Positions 11,801 through 24,500 of a DNA stretch of 64,000 bases are shown here, piece after piece. Position numbers and translations under genes: made by a program. The DNA comes from Apostichopus japonicus (Eukaryota > Echinodermata > Holothuroidea > Aspidochirotida > Stichopodidae), in assembly GCF_037975245.1 (NCBI RefSeq), contig NC_092572.1, positions 23,730,489-23,794,488 of the forward strand, read 5' to 3'. The notes under the pieces were generated by a model. That model did not search any database. It was not told the origin of the DNA and saw nothing but the letters and a program-made list of their open reading frames with translations. Every line of letters starts with the position of its first letter. Position 1 is the stretch's first letter.

Positions 11801-12297
11801 ATTTTGCTAATTTCTACTTGCTTTGTCTGTTCTCAATGTTGTTTCGCTGCTTTTGCATTTCAAATTTTGATGACGAACACAATGATGAAGTAGAGGGCGC
11901 AACATTAAATGAGGAACAAATTGGTAGACATCTCCTCCATTTGAATAAAGAGTTGATTTATTATCTTTTCTCTCTTAATTTAATCATTCATTAGCGAATT
12001 CAGGTTAATATATAGATATGTTCAACCACAAGATATGTTGAAAAAGCAAAACAAAACACAAACAATGGGGGTGTAGATGGCAACAATTTACATCTCTTCA
12101 ACACATGGTAAGCTTATCAAGAGTTGTAAGAAAAGAACACTAAATGGGAGTTCATAAATTTACCTGAAAAAGGTGTTTTTGCGTTGAATATTGCAGAAAC
12201 GTAACAATTTCATAACAACTAATATATGTAGATATTCTTAATTGCTTTTTATATGCTATGCCTCTCCCCGGGTGTCAAGAAAGGACATCCACATATT
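11801..12297. other. LINE 3' flank, no gene
   Basis: Shared with copy B (about 62130-62640), including gaatgaa-rich and taatata tracts. No coding feature seen. Confidence 0.5.
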
Positions 12298-12305
12298 CCT
12301 GTTTT

Positions 12306-13207
12306 CAGTGGCATAACCACCTGGGGAGGCAGGGAGTGGGAGCCCCCAGTGAAATGTCATATACATAGAGCATAGGCAGTCTACAAATAATTGCCCTATT
12401 GCAGAGGAATGCAAACTACAAAATTGTAGGCTAGTTATAGAGGCAGACATCGACCAGAATGTTTTTGGTCTTTATTCACTCAATTTGACCGGAAAATTCT
12501 CTAAATTTGACCGGTTGTGTTACAGCAAAAATGACAAACCTGCTGTAGGCTGTAAACTTCAAACTGGTATCACATTATGACACTATCATATTGTGTCTTT
12601 TGTATTACAGGCTACTGCCAGTGCCACAGAATTGAAAAACAAGGCCACCCTAAAATCAGCTTCTAATTTGGGTGAGTTATTGCCTGCTTGATTAATGTCT
12701 ACCCAAGGAATTAGTCTGAGGCTAATCATATGCAGTATATTGAACATTTTAATATCATTTTACATGGCTAAAATCTCGGCCGATTAGGTAAAATTGAAAG
12801 CTCTGAAGCCTCTCAATTCCGAAATATTGTATAGCTTCCAGGGGCCCTATGCCGGGCCCAGGACCCCAAGAAGGTAGGGCAAAGTGTTCTTGTTAACAGG
12901 TCAATAAACTGGATCCGCCACCTAAAGTGAAATCCTGACTACACGCTTGACTTTCCCTTTCAAGTTCACATTTTTAGTCGGAATATCCCGTCAACGATGT
13001 TAGCGAATGGAACCCAGGAATAAACCATTCAATTTGGGTAAAGAAACATTCATGACAGTACTATTACCATGGTTACAAGTGCTTGGGAACGGGCCTTATT
13101 GCGAAAGTACCTAAGCTGACCAAGCTCATTCAGTGTGAAACTTGCCTCCCACTCGAAATCTTTGCCCCTCCCCCACCCCCCTAGATAAAAGTCTGGCCAT
13201 GCCACTG
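12306..13207 (+). mobile_element. Non-autonomous hAT-type element, family 4 (copy A)
   Basis: The 902-bp element has TIRs cagtggcataaccac and ctggccatgccactg and perfect 8-bp TSDs cctgtttt (12298-12305 and 13208-13215). The orthologous insertion in copy B (62647-63556) keeps the same boundaries with slightly decayed TSDs. No coding capacity found. Confidence 0.88.
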
Positions 13208-13799
13208 CCTGTTTTTGAATTACAATAGATCCAAAATATTGTGATTAAGAAAGATATGAGATATTGTAACTCAGCGATGATGCTCAAATCAAATTCAATT
13301 ACTAAATATATCAATATAATTGGTAATGTCCTGGAGAATGTTTCAGTTTGATTGATATTATTTGCTTAGTGTATTAAAACTTGCAACGTTTATAAATTCA
13401 TGAAAACCTGACAACTAACCAGCTGCTTAAATGCAATTAGAAAGTATCATTTTAGCCCTTCCTTAGCAGATAAACCAATCTGTTTCTCTAACATACATAT
13501 AAGCATCGGCCCTGGTGTCTAATATGACATCGACAAACCCCTGTTTTCAGGCTCATCTGAAGGTCTACAATATTTATAATTTTTGGAATGGTTGAACTTC
13601 AGCTGTTTTACATATTTTTGTGTTTCACCTGTCTTCACATACCAGTGGCATACCCATGTGAGGGCCAATAATGATACTGCAAACTTTCCCACAACTTTCC
13701 CTCTAATCCATATCGTCTTGATGCACATCGAGAAAAATCATCCTCATGTCACTTGAAGTTTGTTTTCCCTTAACCTTTCCACAAAACAATCCACATTGC
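13208..13799. other. Right part of copy A, no firm gene
   Basis: Matches copy B up to about 13628 and the window end. On the minus strand, an open frame continues from the minisatellite through about 13690-13860 to a TAG; it may be a terminal exon but is unsupported. Confidence 0.4.
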
Positions 13800-14365
13800 T
13801 GTGTACGTAGAGATTCACGTGTAGGAGCAGGCTTTTGTGTAGTTACCGTCTCCTCTATAAGTACATCCTCCTCCTGTGTTGGTACATATAACTCCTATGT
13901 AGGTGCATCAGGCCCTTGGGTAGGTACATCAGGCTCTGTTGTAGGTACATCAAACTCCTATGTAGGTACATCAGGCTCTGTTGTAGGTACATCATGCTCC
14001 TTTCTAGGTACATCACCCTCCTGTGTATGTACATCATGCTTCGGTGTAGGTACATCCTCCTATGTAGGAACATCGTGCTCCTGTGTAGGTACACCATGCT
14101 TCTGTGTAGGTACATCCTCATCCTGTGTAGGCTCATCATACTCCAGTGTAGGTACATCAGGCCCATGTGTAGGAACATCATACTCATGTGTAGGTACATC
14201 AGGCTCTGTGTATGTACATCATATTCCTTTGTAGGTACATCATGCTTCTGTGTAGGTATATACATCCTCCTCCTGTGTAGGTACATCCTTCCGTGTAGGT
14301 ACATCATACTCCAGTGTAGGTACATCAGGCCCATGTAGAGGAGCATCATGCCTCTGTGTAGATAT
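13800..14365. repeat. 21-bp minisatellite, about 25 units
   Basis: The unit is close to tgtaggtacatcaggctcc, period mostly 21 bp with 18-bp and frame-shifting variants. Because 21 is a multiple of three, frames stay open on both strands for long stretches (heptapeptides such as VGTSGSC, or TQEHDVP on minus). One 4-nt gain and one 1-nt loss interrupt the hydrophilic minus frame, which argues against intact coding. It belongs to a larger duplicated module whose second copy is at about 15120-15400. Confidence 0.85.
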
Positions 14366-14690
14366 TAATAAATTGTTATTGATATGTTTCTGTCTTAAAT
14401 ATTACAGAGATATGAAATATCATCATTGCATGTTTATTACCATGACATATTACATGAACTGTATAACTAATATATATATATATATATACTCACTGTGAAA
14501 AATTGGAATTGAACACTTACCAATGTATTACTTGGCTAAGATCTTGATATATGCATTGATTGTAGAGCTGTCTCTAAGGGAAAGCAAACATGGTATCTTG
14601 CTGGATCCCTGGCTAGCTTTCTAAGATTTACACTGGCAGTCATCTTAATTAACTGATATAATAAGTTGTAACAGGTCTCTCTTCCAATAC

Positions 14691-14734
14691 CAGCTTAACA
14701 AAGTCATCAGAACTGCCTTCTTCTGTAGCATCAC
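14691..14734 (-). CDS. Candidate 44-nt exon downstream of the Death-domain exon
   Basis: Minus strand: acceptor ...ttcaatag, coding GDATEEGSSDDFVKL (first codon split), donor gtattg. It starts with two nucleotides of a codon, so it would join the alternative donor at 18268 in the Death-domain exon (phase 1) without frameshift. The acidic, Ser-rich sequence looks like a tail or linker. It is short, has a modest donor and no transcript evidence. Confidence 0.3.
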
Positions 14735-15119
14735 CTATTGAACCAGAGAGAATAACAATTATATAAATGACAAAAAGGAATTTCATAACCGTTAAAGTTT
14801 GCCCTATTAAAGTTTGTCCATCATATTAAAACTTTTCAAAGGAACTTTTCCTGAGGTAATTAAACTTCAACTTTTCCTGGACAATAGCATATTATAACAT
14901 TGATTAGAGAAGTATGTATCTCACTGAGATAAATTATCTATTAGTGTTAAAGTACAATTGTTGGATGATGTTTGAAATGGAAGCCAACATATGTCCTTCC
15001 AGCTTATTTAGGAACAATACTGGTGACCTTTGACAAATTATTATCTCCAGAAATTATTCCACTTATTTGCCAATGTGAAGTTGTAGATTTGTCTGCATAC
15101 CTTTGTACCTTTTCGAACC
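14735..15119. other. No gene recognised
   Basis: AT-rich spacer between the two minisatellite modules. Confidence 0.5.
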
Positions 15120-15330
15120 AACTAAGCTCTCCACTAAACAATCCATGTTGATGTGTTGGTAGAGATGTGTGTAGGCGCAGGCTTTTGTGTAGTTACCATC
15201 TCCTGTGTAGGTCCATCCGTCTCCTGTGTAGGTACGTTATACCCCTTTGTAGGTACACCGTGCTCCTGTGTAGAAACATCAGGCCCACATGTAGGAACAT
15301 CATGCCTCTGTGTAGATACAAACAGAATAC
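15120..15330 (-). repeat. Second minisatellite module, possible terminal exon
   Basis: About seven units of the same 21-bp repeat, with flanks on both sides duplicated from the 13.8-14.4 kb module. On the minus strand this copy is open throughout: acceptor-like tttgtatctacacag, heptads such as TQEHGVPTKGYNVPTQET, then THISTNTSTWIV and a TAG stop near 15135. It could be a short terminal exon or chance openness of a period-21 repeat. Confidence 0.55.
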
Positions 15331-15952
15331 ATAAATGTTAATGATATGTTTCAACCTGAAAATATTACAGATGTGAAATATCACCATTGCATCTTTATAT
15401 CTTATATGTCATAAAACCAAGCACCCGGGGGAGTGCACATACAGGTTTGATGGTAAGTATTGTTAAAGATAAATAAAAACTCTAGGCATGTGTACAAAGT
15501 CATACTAAGTTTGGTATAAATTCAATGAACCCCCCCCCCTCCTCCCTCCCCCATGCACAAAAACACAACATGCACACATACTCACATCCATAACAGAAAC
15601 GAAATATAACTTACCTTTTTGTCACTTTCTTGTCAATATAAAGTTATCCTAGAAAAGTTTTGGATTTTCCACTTTGGCCAGCCACGTGGCCAGCCACAAA
15701 ACCATCCATGATGATATGTGGACTCCTGTGAAGCGGCTTATTAGTCCTATGTAGGTTCATTACGGCCCTGCATAGTCACGAAGAAAACAACGGTGATATT
15801 TTGGTATTCAAATATTAGAACTATATTTGCTATAAGGAAAAACATTTACTGTGATATATCAGGGCTAGAAAGCTACTGGTAATTCGTGACATTTTTAAGC
15901 TGGATATTACATGAATCAGACACCCATCATTAACCAGAATGAAAACATTTCA

Positions 15953-17374
15953 TGGTTCCTTGCTGCTGTTCATTAGTTCCATTCATAGGGAAATTTCTAA
16001 CAAAGCCCTAATTCAACAACAGCAATTGATGCTCACAATCTTTTGTTGCCAAAGTAATGGTAAGCCCTGATATCAATTGCACACACATCAGTGTGTGAAG
16101 ACTATCTACCATTATCATCATACCAAGTTTGACGAAATTCCGACTAGTAATAGTAGCCAAGTAATTGCAATTTGGAGTATTTCACGTTTGACCCCATGAC
16201 CTCATTAATATTCATGATATGATCACCAAAATCAACAGGGTTAATCTACTTACTATGGGCCACCCATCCACCAAGTATGGTAATGATTGGTCATTCCCTT
16301 GTTGAGTTATTGTGCATACAAACTTTTCATAACGAAATATTGCTAGGCCTCCCCTTATAAATATGCATGATATCAATTGCAACACACATCAGTGTGTGGA
16401 GACTATCTACTAATATCATCATACCAAGTTTGACGAAATTCCAATAAATAGTAGCCAAGTTATCGCAACTTGGGAGTTTTTCACGTTTGACCTGTGACCT
16501 CATTAATATTTTTTAACTTTGACCTCGTATAACTTTGCACACAAAGGTCACACGGGGGTCAACCTATTGACATTTATGATTAGAAGGTACCTTTGATATC
16601 CAAATCTAGCATCAAAACCAAACATTTTCTATTTTGCCCGTTTTCTCCCTAACTAAGCACATTTTTTCTAATGCGACCTTTGACCTTTTGACTTTGGTTT
16701 CAAATGTAGTTTGATCTGCTGATTCCAAAAATCAACACAAGTCTGTACAGCCATCCTAACTCCGACCGAAAACTTTGACCCCATATAGGTTCGCACACAA
16801 AGGTCACACCGGGGTCAACCTATTGATATTTATGATCAGAAGGTACCTTTGGCATCTGAAAATAGCATCGAAACTGTAAAAATCCCCAAAACACTGAAAG
16901 GTCACCAGAGGTCAAATTGAGGTCAAGGGTTACCCAGATGTGGGTCGACAATTGGATTACATTGAAGCAATTCCCAACCCTAACGGACAATTTGTTCTCA
17001 AGTTATCGCAAAAATACTAGTTTTTTAACATTAATTGACCTTTGGTGACCTCAGATCACATGACCGTTAGTTTCAAAATGTTCCCCTAACCAGTTCACAA
17101 CTTGTCCCAAAATATCAACCTTGTCGCACATTGGCACTTGGAGTTATTGCAGTTTTAGTATTTTGGGTTTTTGGACCATAACTGACCTTTGGTGACCTTT
17201 GTGGGCACCAAAAACAATAGGGTTCATCTACTCACCATGTGCCACCCACCCACCAAGTTTGATCATGATCAGTCAATCCCTTGTTGAGTTATCGTGCATA
17301 CAAGCTAAAGCGTCACACACACACACACACGCAAACCGGAATACATAGGTTCCTTTGCTTTTAGCAAGGAACCA
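15953..17374 (+). repeat. Long interspersed repeat with terminal hairpin (Helentron/HINE-like?)
   Basis: The left end tggttccttgct (15953-15964) is the inverse of the right end agcaaggaacca (17363-17374). The right end itself folds as a hairpin, ggttcctttgc against gcaaggaacc. Inside are degenerate tandem blocks with tgacctttgacc-type words and gttgagttatcgtgcatac, plus a CA microsatellite just before the hairpin. No clear TSD. Terminal inverted repeats plus 3' hairpin plus internal tandem repeats and microsatellite resemble Helentron-associated elements; this assignment is an inference. Confidence 0.6.
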
Positions 17375-18250
17375 AAAATGGAAATATGTTCTTTTACTAT
17401 AAACGACATATTTAAATGAATATATATTGGAAAAAGTTGTCTATCCATTTATTAATGACTAAAAGCTTTGACACCTTCATGTATAGATGCAACTACTGAA
17501 TGATTGCTTATGGCAATATACCAGTAACATATGTCATATTATATGAATTATTGAATGTGGTATGTAGATTGAAAAACAAATACAAGTTTATTGCTCCTAA
17601 TGATGAGGCTTGGACATTAAATGGGTATGTGACTGTTATGAGGAAACGAAACATGCACTACACTGTCAGTGGAAAACAACATCTCAATGTCTTGACTCAA
17701 GATATTGGTTGATTGGATGAACCTATTTTGACTAGTAAAATCCTCCATTCGTCCATGCAATGGATCATTATAGTAGGTGGTCTGTGGTGTCGAAACAGCA
17801 AATGTTTGCAAGTCTACTTTTCTATTTTGATATTTTATTTGATGTATTTGTGAAACCTGGTACATTTGGACTGTTGGCTAGCTATTAAGGTTCTATGTAT
17901 TTAGAATTTAATTGGAAGGCAACGTTTTGTAGAAATATTGTCTTCCTCCGTGAATATGGGAGTTGAATATTATGAATTAAAACAAAAAGAAATTTTAAGC
18001 TGAATTGCTGCGATGACATCATTCAGTTGTTGCCAGATGCATTCACAAAATACCACCAAATTTAAAGATTTTCCATCTTTGCCATTAGACATTTGTTTAA
18101 GGTTTTGACACAGATTTTCAGCATTTTCTCTAAGGAATCAACTTCAGCCACCTGAATACCCCTTGAATGTTACTGTGAATACATATTATTTGCATGCATG
18201 TATTATTAGATGAATTATCAACCTGAATGAAGTCATCAATATCAATCCAG
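17375..18250. other. Probable 3' flank of the death-fold gene
   Basis: No convincing coding exon. On the minus strand AATAAA occurs at about 17832-17837, a candidate polyadenylation signal some 410 nt after the TGA at 18251. Not confirmed. Confidence 0.35.
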
Positions 18251-18502
18251 TCAATAGTTATCATTACCTTGTCTCTCCACATACTGCTGAAGATCTTTTC
18301 GGCCGGCCTTGTCCAAAGCTGTAGCAAGCACTCTGCAGGTGGCCCCAGTACCATTCCTTTTTCTCCAGAGTCGAAGCATAAAGTATTTTGCGTCTTGATA
18401 ACACCGGCGATTATCTTCCTTTAAATTATCAAGATCAGCATCGCTAATATTCAAATACCTGGCAAGGCTTTGCCACTCTTCACACAGCTGTTTTGCCAAA
18501 TA
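18251..18502 (-). CDS. Death-domain exon (C-terminal)
   Basis: The exon encodes 83 residues opening YLAKQLCEEWQSLARYLNI, the first Death-domain helix pattern with the conserved W and LA. It continues SDADLDNLKEDN, a middle helix around LRLWRKRNG, and the closing ATALDKAGRKDLQQYVE pattern. The acceptor is cttccttgtag. The frame reads to TGA at 18251-18253. An alternative donor, CAAG|GTAATG, at 18268 would end the exon in phase 1 and could lead to the candidate exon at 14734. Death domains mediate homotypic assembly of signalling complexes; the partner is unknown. Confidence 0.88.
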   Translation of the reverse strand, partial: YLAKQLCEEWQSLARYLNISDADLDNLKEDNRRCYQDAKYFMLRLWRKRNGTGATCRVLATALDKAGRKDLQQYVERQGNDNY

Positions 18503-21500
18503 CTACAAGGAAGATGAATTGAAATTAAATCTGCTTCATTTACATTAAAAACATAAATATCTCACACTAAGGACAATTTATAGAATAGCCGTGGATGGAA
18601 GAGACCTCAATGAATTGGTACACTAATGGCTTGTGGTCTAGTTGAAACAATTTAATTGATGTGGCAATAGAACATCAGAGGGGCTTATGTTGTTATATTT
18701 ATACAGAAAGTAGATGCTTCATTGTCCAAGAACTAAAATAACTACCCTAAATAACTGCCTATCTTCTTTCTGCCTCACAAATACATAACATAATGCTATG
18801 TCCACTTGGAACAGTATTATATCTGTACAATCCTTACAAATTTACTTATAAAATGCCGCTGCTGAACAAATTTCAGAACCCACCAGACCTCTGGGAGAAT
18901 AGCCACAAATAAGTTAATTTATTACAGTCATCGGTATATTACATATTAGGTAGTAGAGCCATGGGATGCAGGATGAGGCATGACAGCTAGCAGGACACCT
19001 TGCTGATCACAGACACCCACCACACACCCCTCCAAACAAACAACAATTTTGTGGCCTATCCCTGGATCATTGTTGTAGAATCTTGACAAACATCATTAGG
19101 ATAATAAATACCTCTAAAATGCAATCAGGTACTGTACTGTCTGAAATTTCACCTGTGGACTGATTCCCCTGTGGAAAGAGAACATACATTACCATTAAAC
19201 TTACCAAAAAGATACATTGTTCCAAACTAGTATTTTCGAAGGCTGCAAAATACACTAATTTATATTATACACATACTATTATAACTAAATTCAATCTCCA
19301 TATATTTGGTGTAAGAATCAAACCATAGCTTTAGAGAAGAATTGCAAGAAGTGGGAGAAAAAGGAGGTACTACCAAACGGGTAGAAACACACGCATAGAG
19401 AAAAGAATCTACTCATATAAATCAATTCCTGATATTCATTAATTACTGTATTTTCTCCATTTCTTCATTCTCACACCCTTGCAAAATATTGTCGTCTTGT
19501 AAAATATGTTTTTACTTTTATTTTGCAAATGGAAATGCAAAGAATGCTCAGTATCATGCATAGCTTGTCATCATGATTAATCAATCATATATTTCTTTGT
19601 TATACTAGACATGTTCTCTTTTGCTTTTCACAAAAGTACAAAGTCTTGAGTTTTATAGACCTTGTGTTCCTACATATCATGGACCACAGTTTGCCTCTTA
19701 CTCTACATTTTATATCAGTTAGAAAGTAAAGAAGTCTGTATAAATTTTCAAAAAGCTATATGTTGAGAGGTGTTTGTGTTTGTTCTTATGGTAGGTTAAA
19801 GCAGGGAGTTGTTATGGAACAACTCCCTGGTTGAAGCCAAATGCAGAAGTTACAATATCACCAAGTAAACATAAACACCAGGAAGGTTACAAACATTATG
19901 GAGAGATTCATTTCATTCCAGACCTATTTTGCATGGTGTTGTGGCATCTAAAAGCCTGTACAAAATCATTATTTACTATAGCCAGTTGATAATAATAAAA
20001 CTGATGCTGGTTGCACAATTCAGGCCAAAAGCAGATCATAAAATCAAATTATTTCCTGACTATCTACAGAATTTGTATGACAAAATTGGTAATGTTGACA
20101 CCCAAAATTGTCTTCAATAGTTGTGAGGTATATAATGCAACACATTACAATTATGTTACCACCCTAACATTTTTTTTGTTAAATTGATGTCAGGTACAAT
20201 GGTTCACTTTAATATTACATCACGCAGCACATGCTAATGAGGCTATGATCCCTCAACTCAAGTGGATAATGTCTGCCTTTTCAGATGATGCAGTGCTTAA
20301 TAAAACAGTAGCTAAACCACTTAGTTCATGAAAATGTGAGCCAAGGGAATGTAAGCTTAACAGCTGGATGATTACACTACTGATCTAGCCTTTTTGATTC
20401 CTTGATACAAATTCTGTTAAATCATTTCCATTTCAAAACAACATACCTCCATTTCTATTTCAAATGTAATAGGGTTATAGTCCCCCTGTTGTGCTGTAAA
20501 ATTGCAGAATGAGTCCATATTTTGTTTCCTATGAAGTACAAACGGCTCTACGCGTTCTTCAGACAATGCTATAGATCGCCAAGGTATCTCCTTAAAAAGA
20601 AAGAAAATAATAAATGCAATTTGTGAGGTTAAACCATGGAGATGCATTGCTTAACCAGAATGCAAAATGCATTGTGGTTTCGATGATGTTACATGAGCAG
20701 TTTTCTGCATGAATCTGACGTAATGTATAGTGAGGGTGTACATGTTTGCAAGAGTTTCACGATTTGACCTCTGATGACCCAAAATGACCTTTGACCTCCA
20801 CCAAAAACAATAGGCTTCTTTAACTCAATGTGTTACTTCTACACACTACATTAGAGCCAAGCTTCCAGTATTGAGATATCGTGATTACAAGGTTTTCACA
20901 ATTTGACCCTGGTGACCCCAAATGACCTTTGCCCTCCTTCAAAAACAGTAGGCTTCTTTTACACAATGTGGTACTCCTTCACACTAAATATGAGGTCTGC
21001 CCATGATTCCCTTCTTGAGATATCACGTTTACGAGGTTTTCACAATTTGACCACTGGTGACCCCAATAACCTTGACCTCCACCAAAAACGATATACTTTT
21101 TGTACTCAATGTGGTACTTCTACACACTAAATAGGAAGTCTGCCCATGCTTCCCATCTTGAGATATCGTGTTTACAAGGTTTTCACAATTTTATCCCTGG
21201 TGACCCCAAATGACCTTTCTCCACCGTAACAATAGGCTTCTTGTACTCAATGTGTTACTTCTATACACTAACTATGAGGTTGGTCTGACTTTCCCTTCTT
21301 GAGATATCGTGTTTACAAGTTTTCACAATTTGACCCCTGGTGACCCCAAATGACCTTTGACCTCCACTCAAAAAATAGGCTTCTTGTATTCAATGTGGTA
21401 CTTCTACACATTAAATATGAAATTGGCCTGACCTTCCCCTCTTGAGATATTGTGTTTACTAGCTGGGCGTCACAAACGCACACACACACACTTACACGCA

Positions 21501-24500
21501 CACACACGCCATCATGAATGCATAGGTTACGATTATCATCGAAACCAAGAAACTTCATGGTATGCTTCCAGTGCAGATGATATATCAAAGAAATATTTAT
21601 GTCACAGTATTTTAGAGCGAGTAAATATGATGCACCACATCTCCTACCCGAGCTGACATTGTACAGTAAGTGCATAACTTAGTAAAATTGTGTATATACC
21701 ATAGTATTATACCATGTAAGCCAGACTGCTGCAGGTCATTATAAGTTCAACCTGGTTAGCGCTTGCTTGGTTTATACCCACAAAAAAAAGTTTTTCAGGG
21801 TATCATGTGATCTACAAAGTGACCAAAGCTCTTCCTTATCTTAGCTTATGAAGCCGCTGCAGCAGGAATAAACTTTCACAAAAGAGCTTGAGGAGTGAGA
21901 TAAGGAAGTTAGCTTTGTTTAATCATTTGATACCTGGAAATTGTTTTTTCCGAGTTTAAACCAAGTTGAACTTGTAATGGTAAACAAAGGAAACGTGACA
22001 TTTAACAATACTCACATTTAATAACACATGCTGTTATCAAGTCTAAATTAAAGTACTCTGTTAATATCTAACCAATTGTCAATTGAAATATGCAAATTAG
22101 AAAATTTACTTTCTTTGCTTTTCTTTGCTCTGTAAACCAAGTATCGCCTGGATCAGTGCCATTAAATGATATAGTTAATGGCTGTTTTCCTTCTTTCAAA
22201 AATGTTAGATGGAAGCGTCGTTCAGGTTTCATATCTTGATTCCATTTTAGTATCTGAAATGGAAATAATATACTAGATTTTATTCTCAATTTATGTCAAT
22301 CTTACTCATCAACTTATAGGTTAGTTATAAAAAAAAACATTCTCACTTTTGTAAAAAAAACGTTTGCCGGTGTACTATTTAGAAAGAATGATGCATCACA
22401 ACACACCATTTAATAATGAATTACATTTGGTTCACCACGTTCAGGAATGTCTTCGTAATATCCAACTTCTACTTTGGCAGTTTTCTTATTCTGTAGTATC
22501 TTTTTCGCTGCAAATACCACAAGATTCTTAGCTTCAACTTCGGTGTCATCAATTACAATCTTCACCCAGCAAAAGCCAAGAAGTCTCACTGTACACTTTG
22601 AACGATGAAAGATGTAAGGGCTGAGCGGTCTCTCTTCCCAACGGGGTCTTTGGCCTGTCAAGTTTACATAAATGAATTTCAATCAGATAAAGGAAATCAC
22701 TAAGAGTGTTGATTTAATATTTTACCATAAATTACCAGTCCATCAACTAATTGTGCATGGTACTTCATAAATATTAACTTATCATTATGCAAGCTGTCAA
22801 TTTGATCTCATTGCTCAGAATTTGCTTTCCATCTTCCAGTGTGTTCACTATAAATTAATTTACTTTTAGCTGAAATGGTGAATAGTATGCTTACTAAGTT
22901 ACTATATATTATCATTATAAAGAGCTGTAAATGTAAATAACAATGATTTTCTTTCCTTTTGGTAACATCCTGACACATTGACCACACCTGTGCAGCGATA
23001 AACAGTACACAGGATAGGATGCGGTCTCTATCAATGTTAAGAGAAGTGTGTATGTCTGAGAAAGTTTTTTTATTAAGACTGTTTGCTGTGGGGAGTGCAC
23101 TGAAATAACAAATCAAGATCCAGGAGTCTGCATAGTTGCATATCTAATCGACAACTTAGACTGCATCATCGCATGCTTACAATTCACAATCTTCATTCTA
23201 CAACTTTGCACCCCCCCCCCTGACATTTTAACATTTTGTTCTTGTATTTCATGCAAAACTTCAGATCGTTCAATCCTTTACTATAGGTTACTAGTAATTG
23301 CACCAGGCCATCAACAGTGGTTAGATTTGCAACCTTCACAGAATCAGGCACAAAGGTACAACGTAAAGGGTATTCTGCAGGACCCTTTAAAACTAGTAAG
23401 CATTTCCTAGTTTTTGGTCCAGACAAAAGAGACAAGAAAGAGAGTTCCTTCAGCCATGTTTAGATTTGCTAGCCTCCCCTAAACCAATCATACAAGACAC
23501 CACATACAAAGACTCTCTGCTTGTCCCATACAGCTGGTAAACCAAGCCATTTTATTGATCCAGACATAAAAAAGAGTTCAATGCATTGCTTCATCAAGTC
23601 AAAAATTACAATCATCAGTTAATCTGTTGCAGTAGTCTTGAAGTGCACTGCCCAATGAAGAGTTGTCAGAAAGCTGCCTCTTTCATTTTAATGCATGAAT
23701 AATTCAGCGTGTTGAAGCCAAGTCATTGGGTCACAGCCAGACCACTTTCATTAATATTGTTTTTGAATAACTAATACCATACAAATCCAAATGTGATCTC
23801 CTTCTATAATGTCTTCAACCACAAGGCAATTTCATACTTAACTAATTTGTTGGCTGCATTTTATATCTCCGAATCCTACCCACCAAAGTTTTGCAGTTAT
23901 TGTACGCACCCTTAACTACACAGTTCTGTTGTAAATAATGTGTCAATAGTTGTGGGAGTTTACTGGAAGTTAATTTCTTCTTAATGAATATTATTTGTTT
24001 TAGCTTCTTTGATGAAAGGCAAGCAGTGGTATAGAAAATAAACTTTCACGGTTACCTGTATGCTGTCAACTTTCCATTCCACAGTGCATTCCACACATGT
24101 TAGGTGGCAGCTATTGGTGAGGAGTAAAGTGAGATACTATATGTGATAACTCAATTCACGTCAAACAAAGTACAATAATGTGTAAAATTAACCAATATAA
24201 AGTAAGATAAAGTGAATCATACCTTCTTCATGGTGACTGACATATACCTTGGCTTTAGCTTTTTCCTCATTAAGAAAAGTCAGACAATGAGGTAAGGTCA
24301 ATGAAACTTCACGTTTGAACTGCAAACCATTCGGCAGAAGCTCTAATACCACTGATGAATTACTAGAAAAGGATGTGGCTGGTTCATTCAAAACACTTGG
24401 TGGAACTATTTTTACTTCGATATTGTGTTCCTCTGACACTGCTTTTGGTGGAAAAACCAGTTTAATACCCGTGTTTGGAATCTGTAATAATCCCCCCTTT

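Larger units (their letters stand above)
6384..13628 (+). repeat. Segmental duplication, copy A
   Basis: Blocks at 6384-6877, 10533-10568, 10608-10680 and 11030-13628 align collinearly with 60384-60676, 60661-60695, 60863-60925 and 61380-64000. The first and second blocks are separated here by a Penelope fragment and a hAT element absent from copy B. Both copies share a LINE 3' end and a hAT element, so those insertions predate the duplication. The match runs to the last base of the window, so copy B extends beyond it. Confidence 0.85.

Noticed and set aside
13746-14349. Three overlapping open frames of 140-164 codons on both strands
   Set aside because: All read the 21-bp minisatellite; openness follows from a period divisible by three. 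Only the hydrophilic minus frame is kept as a weak possibility.
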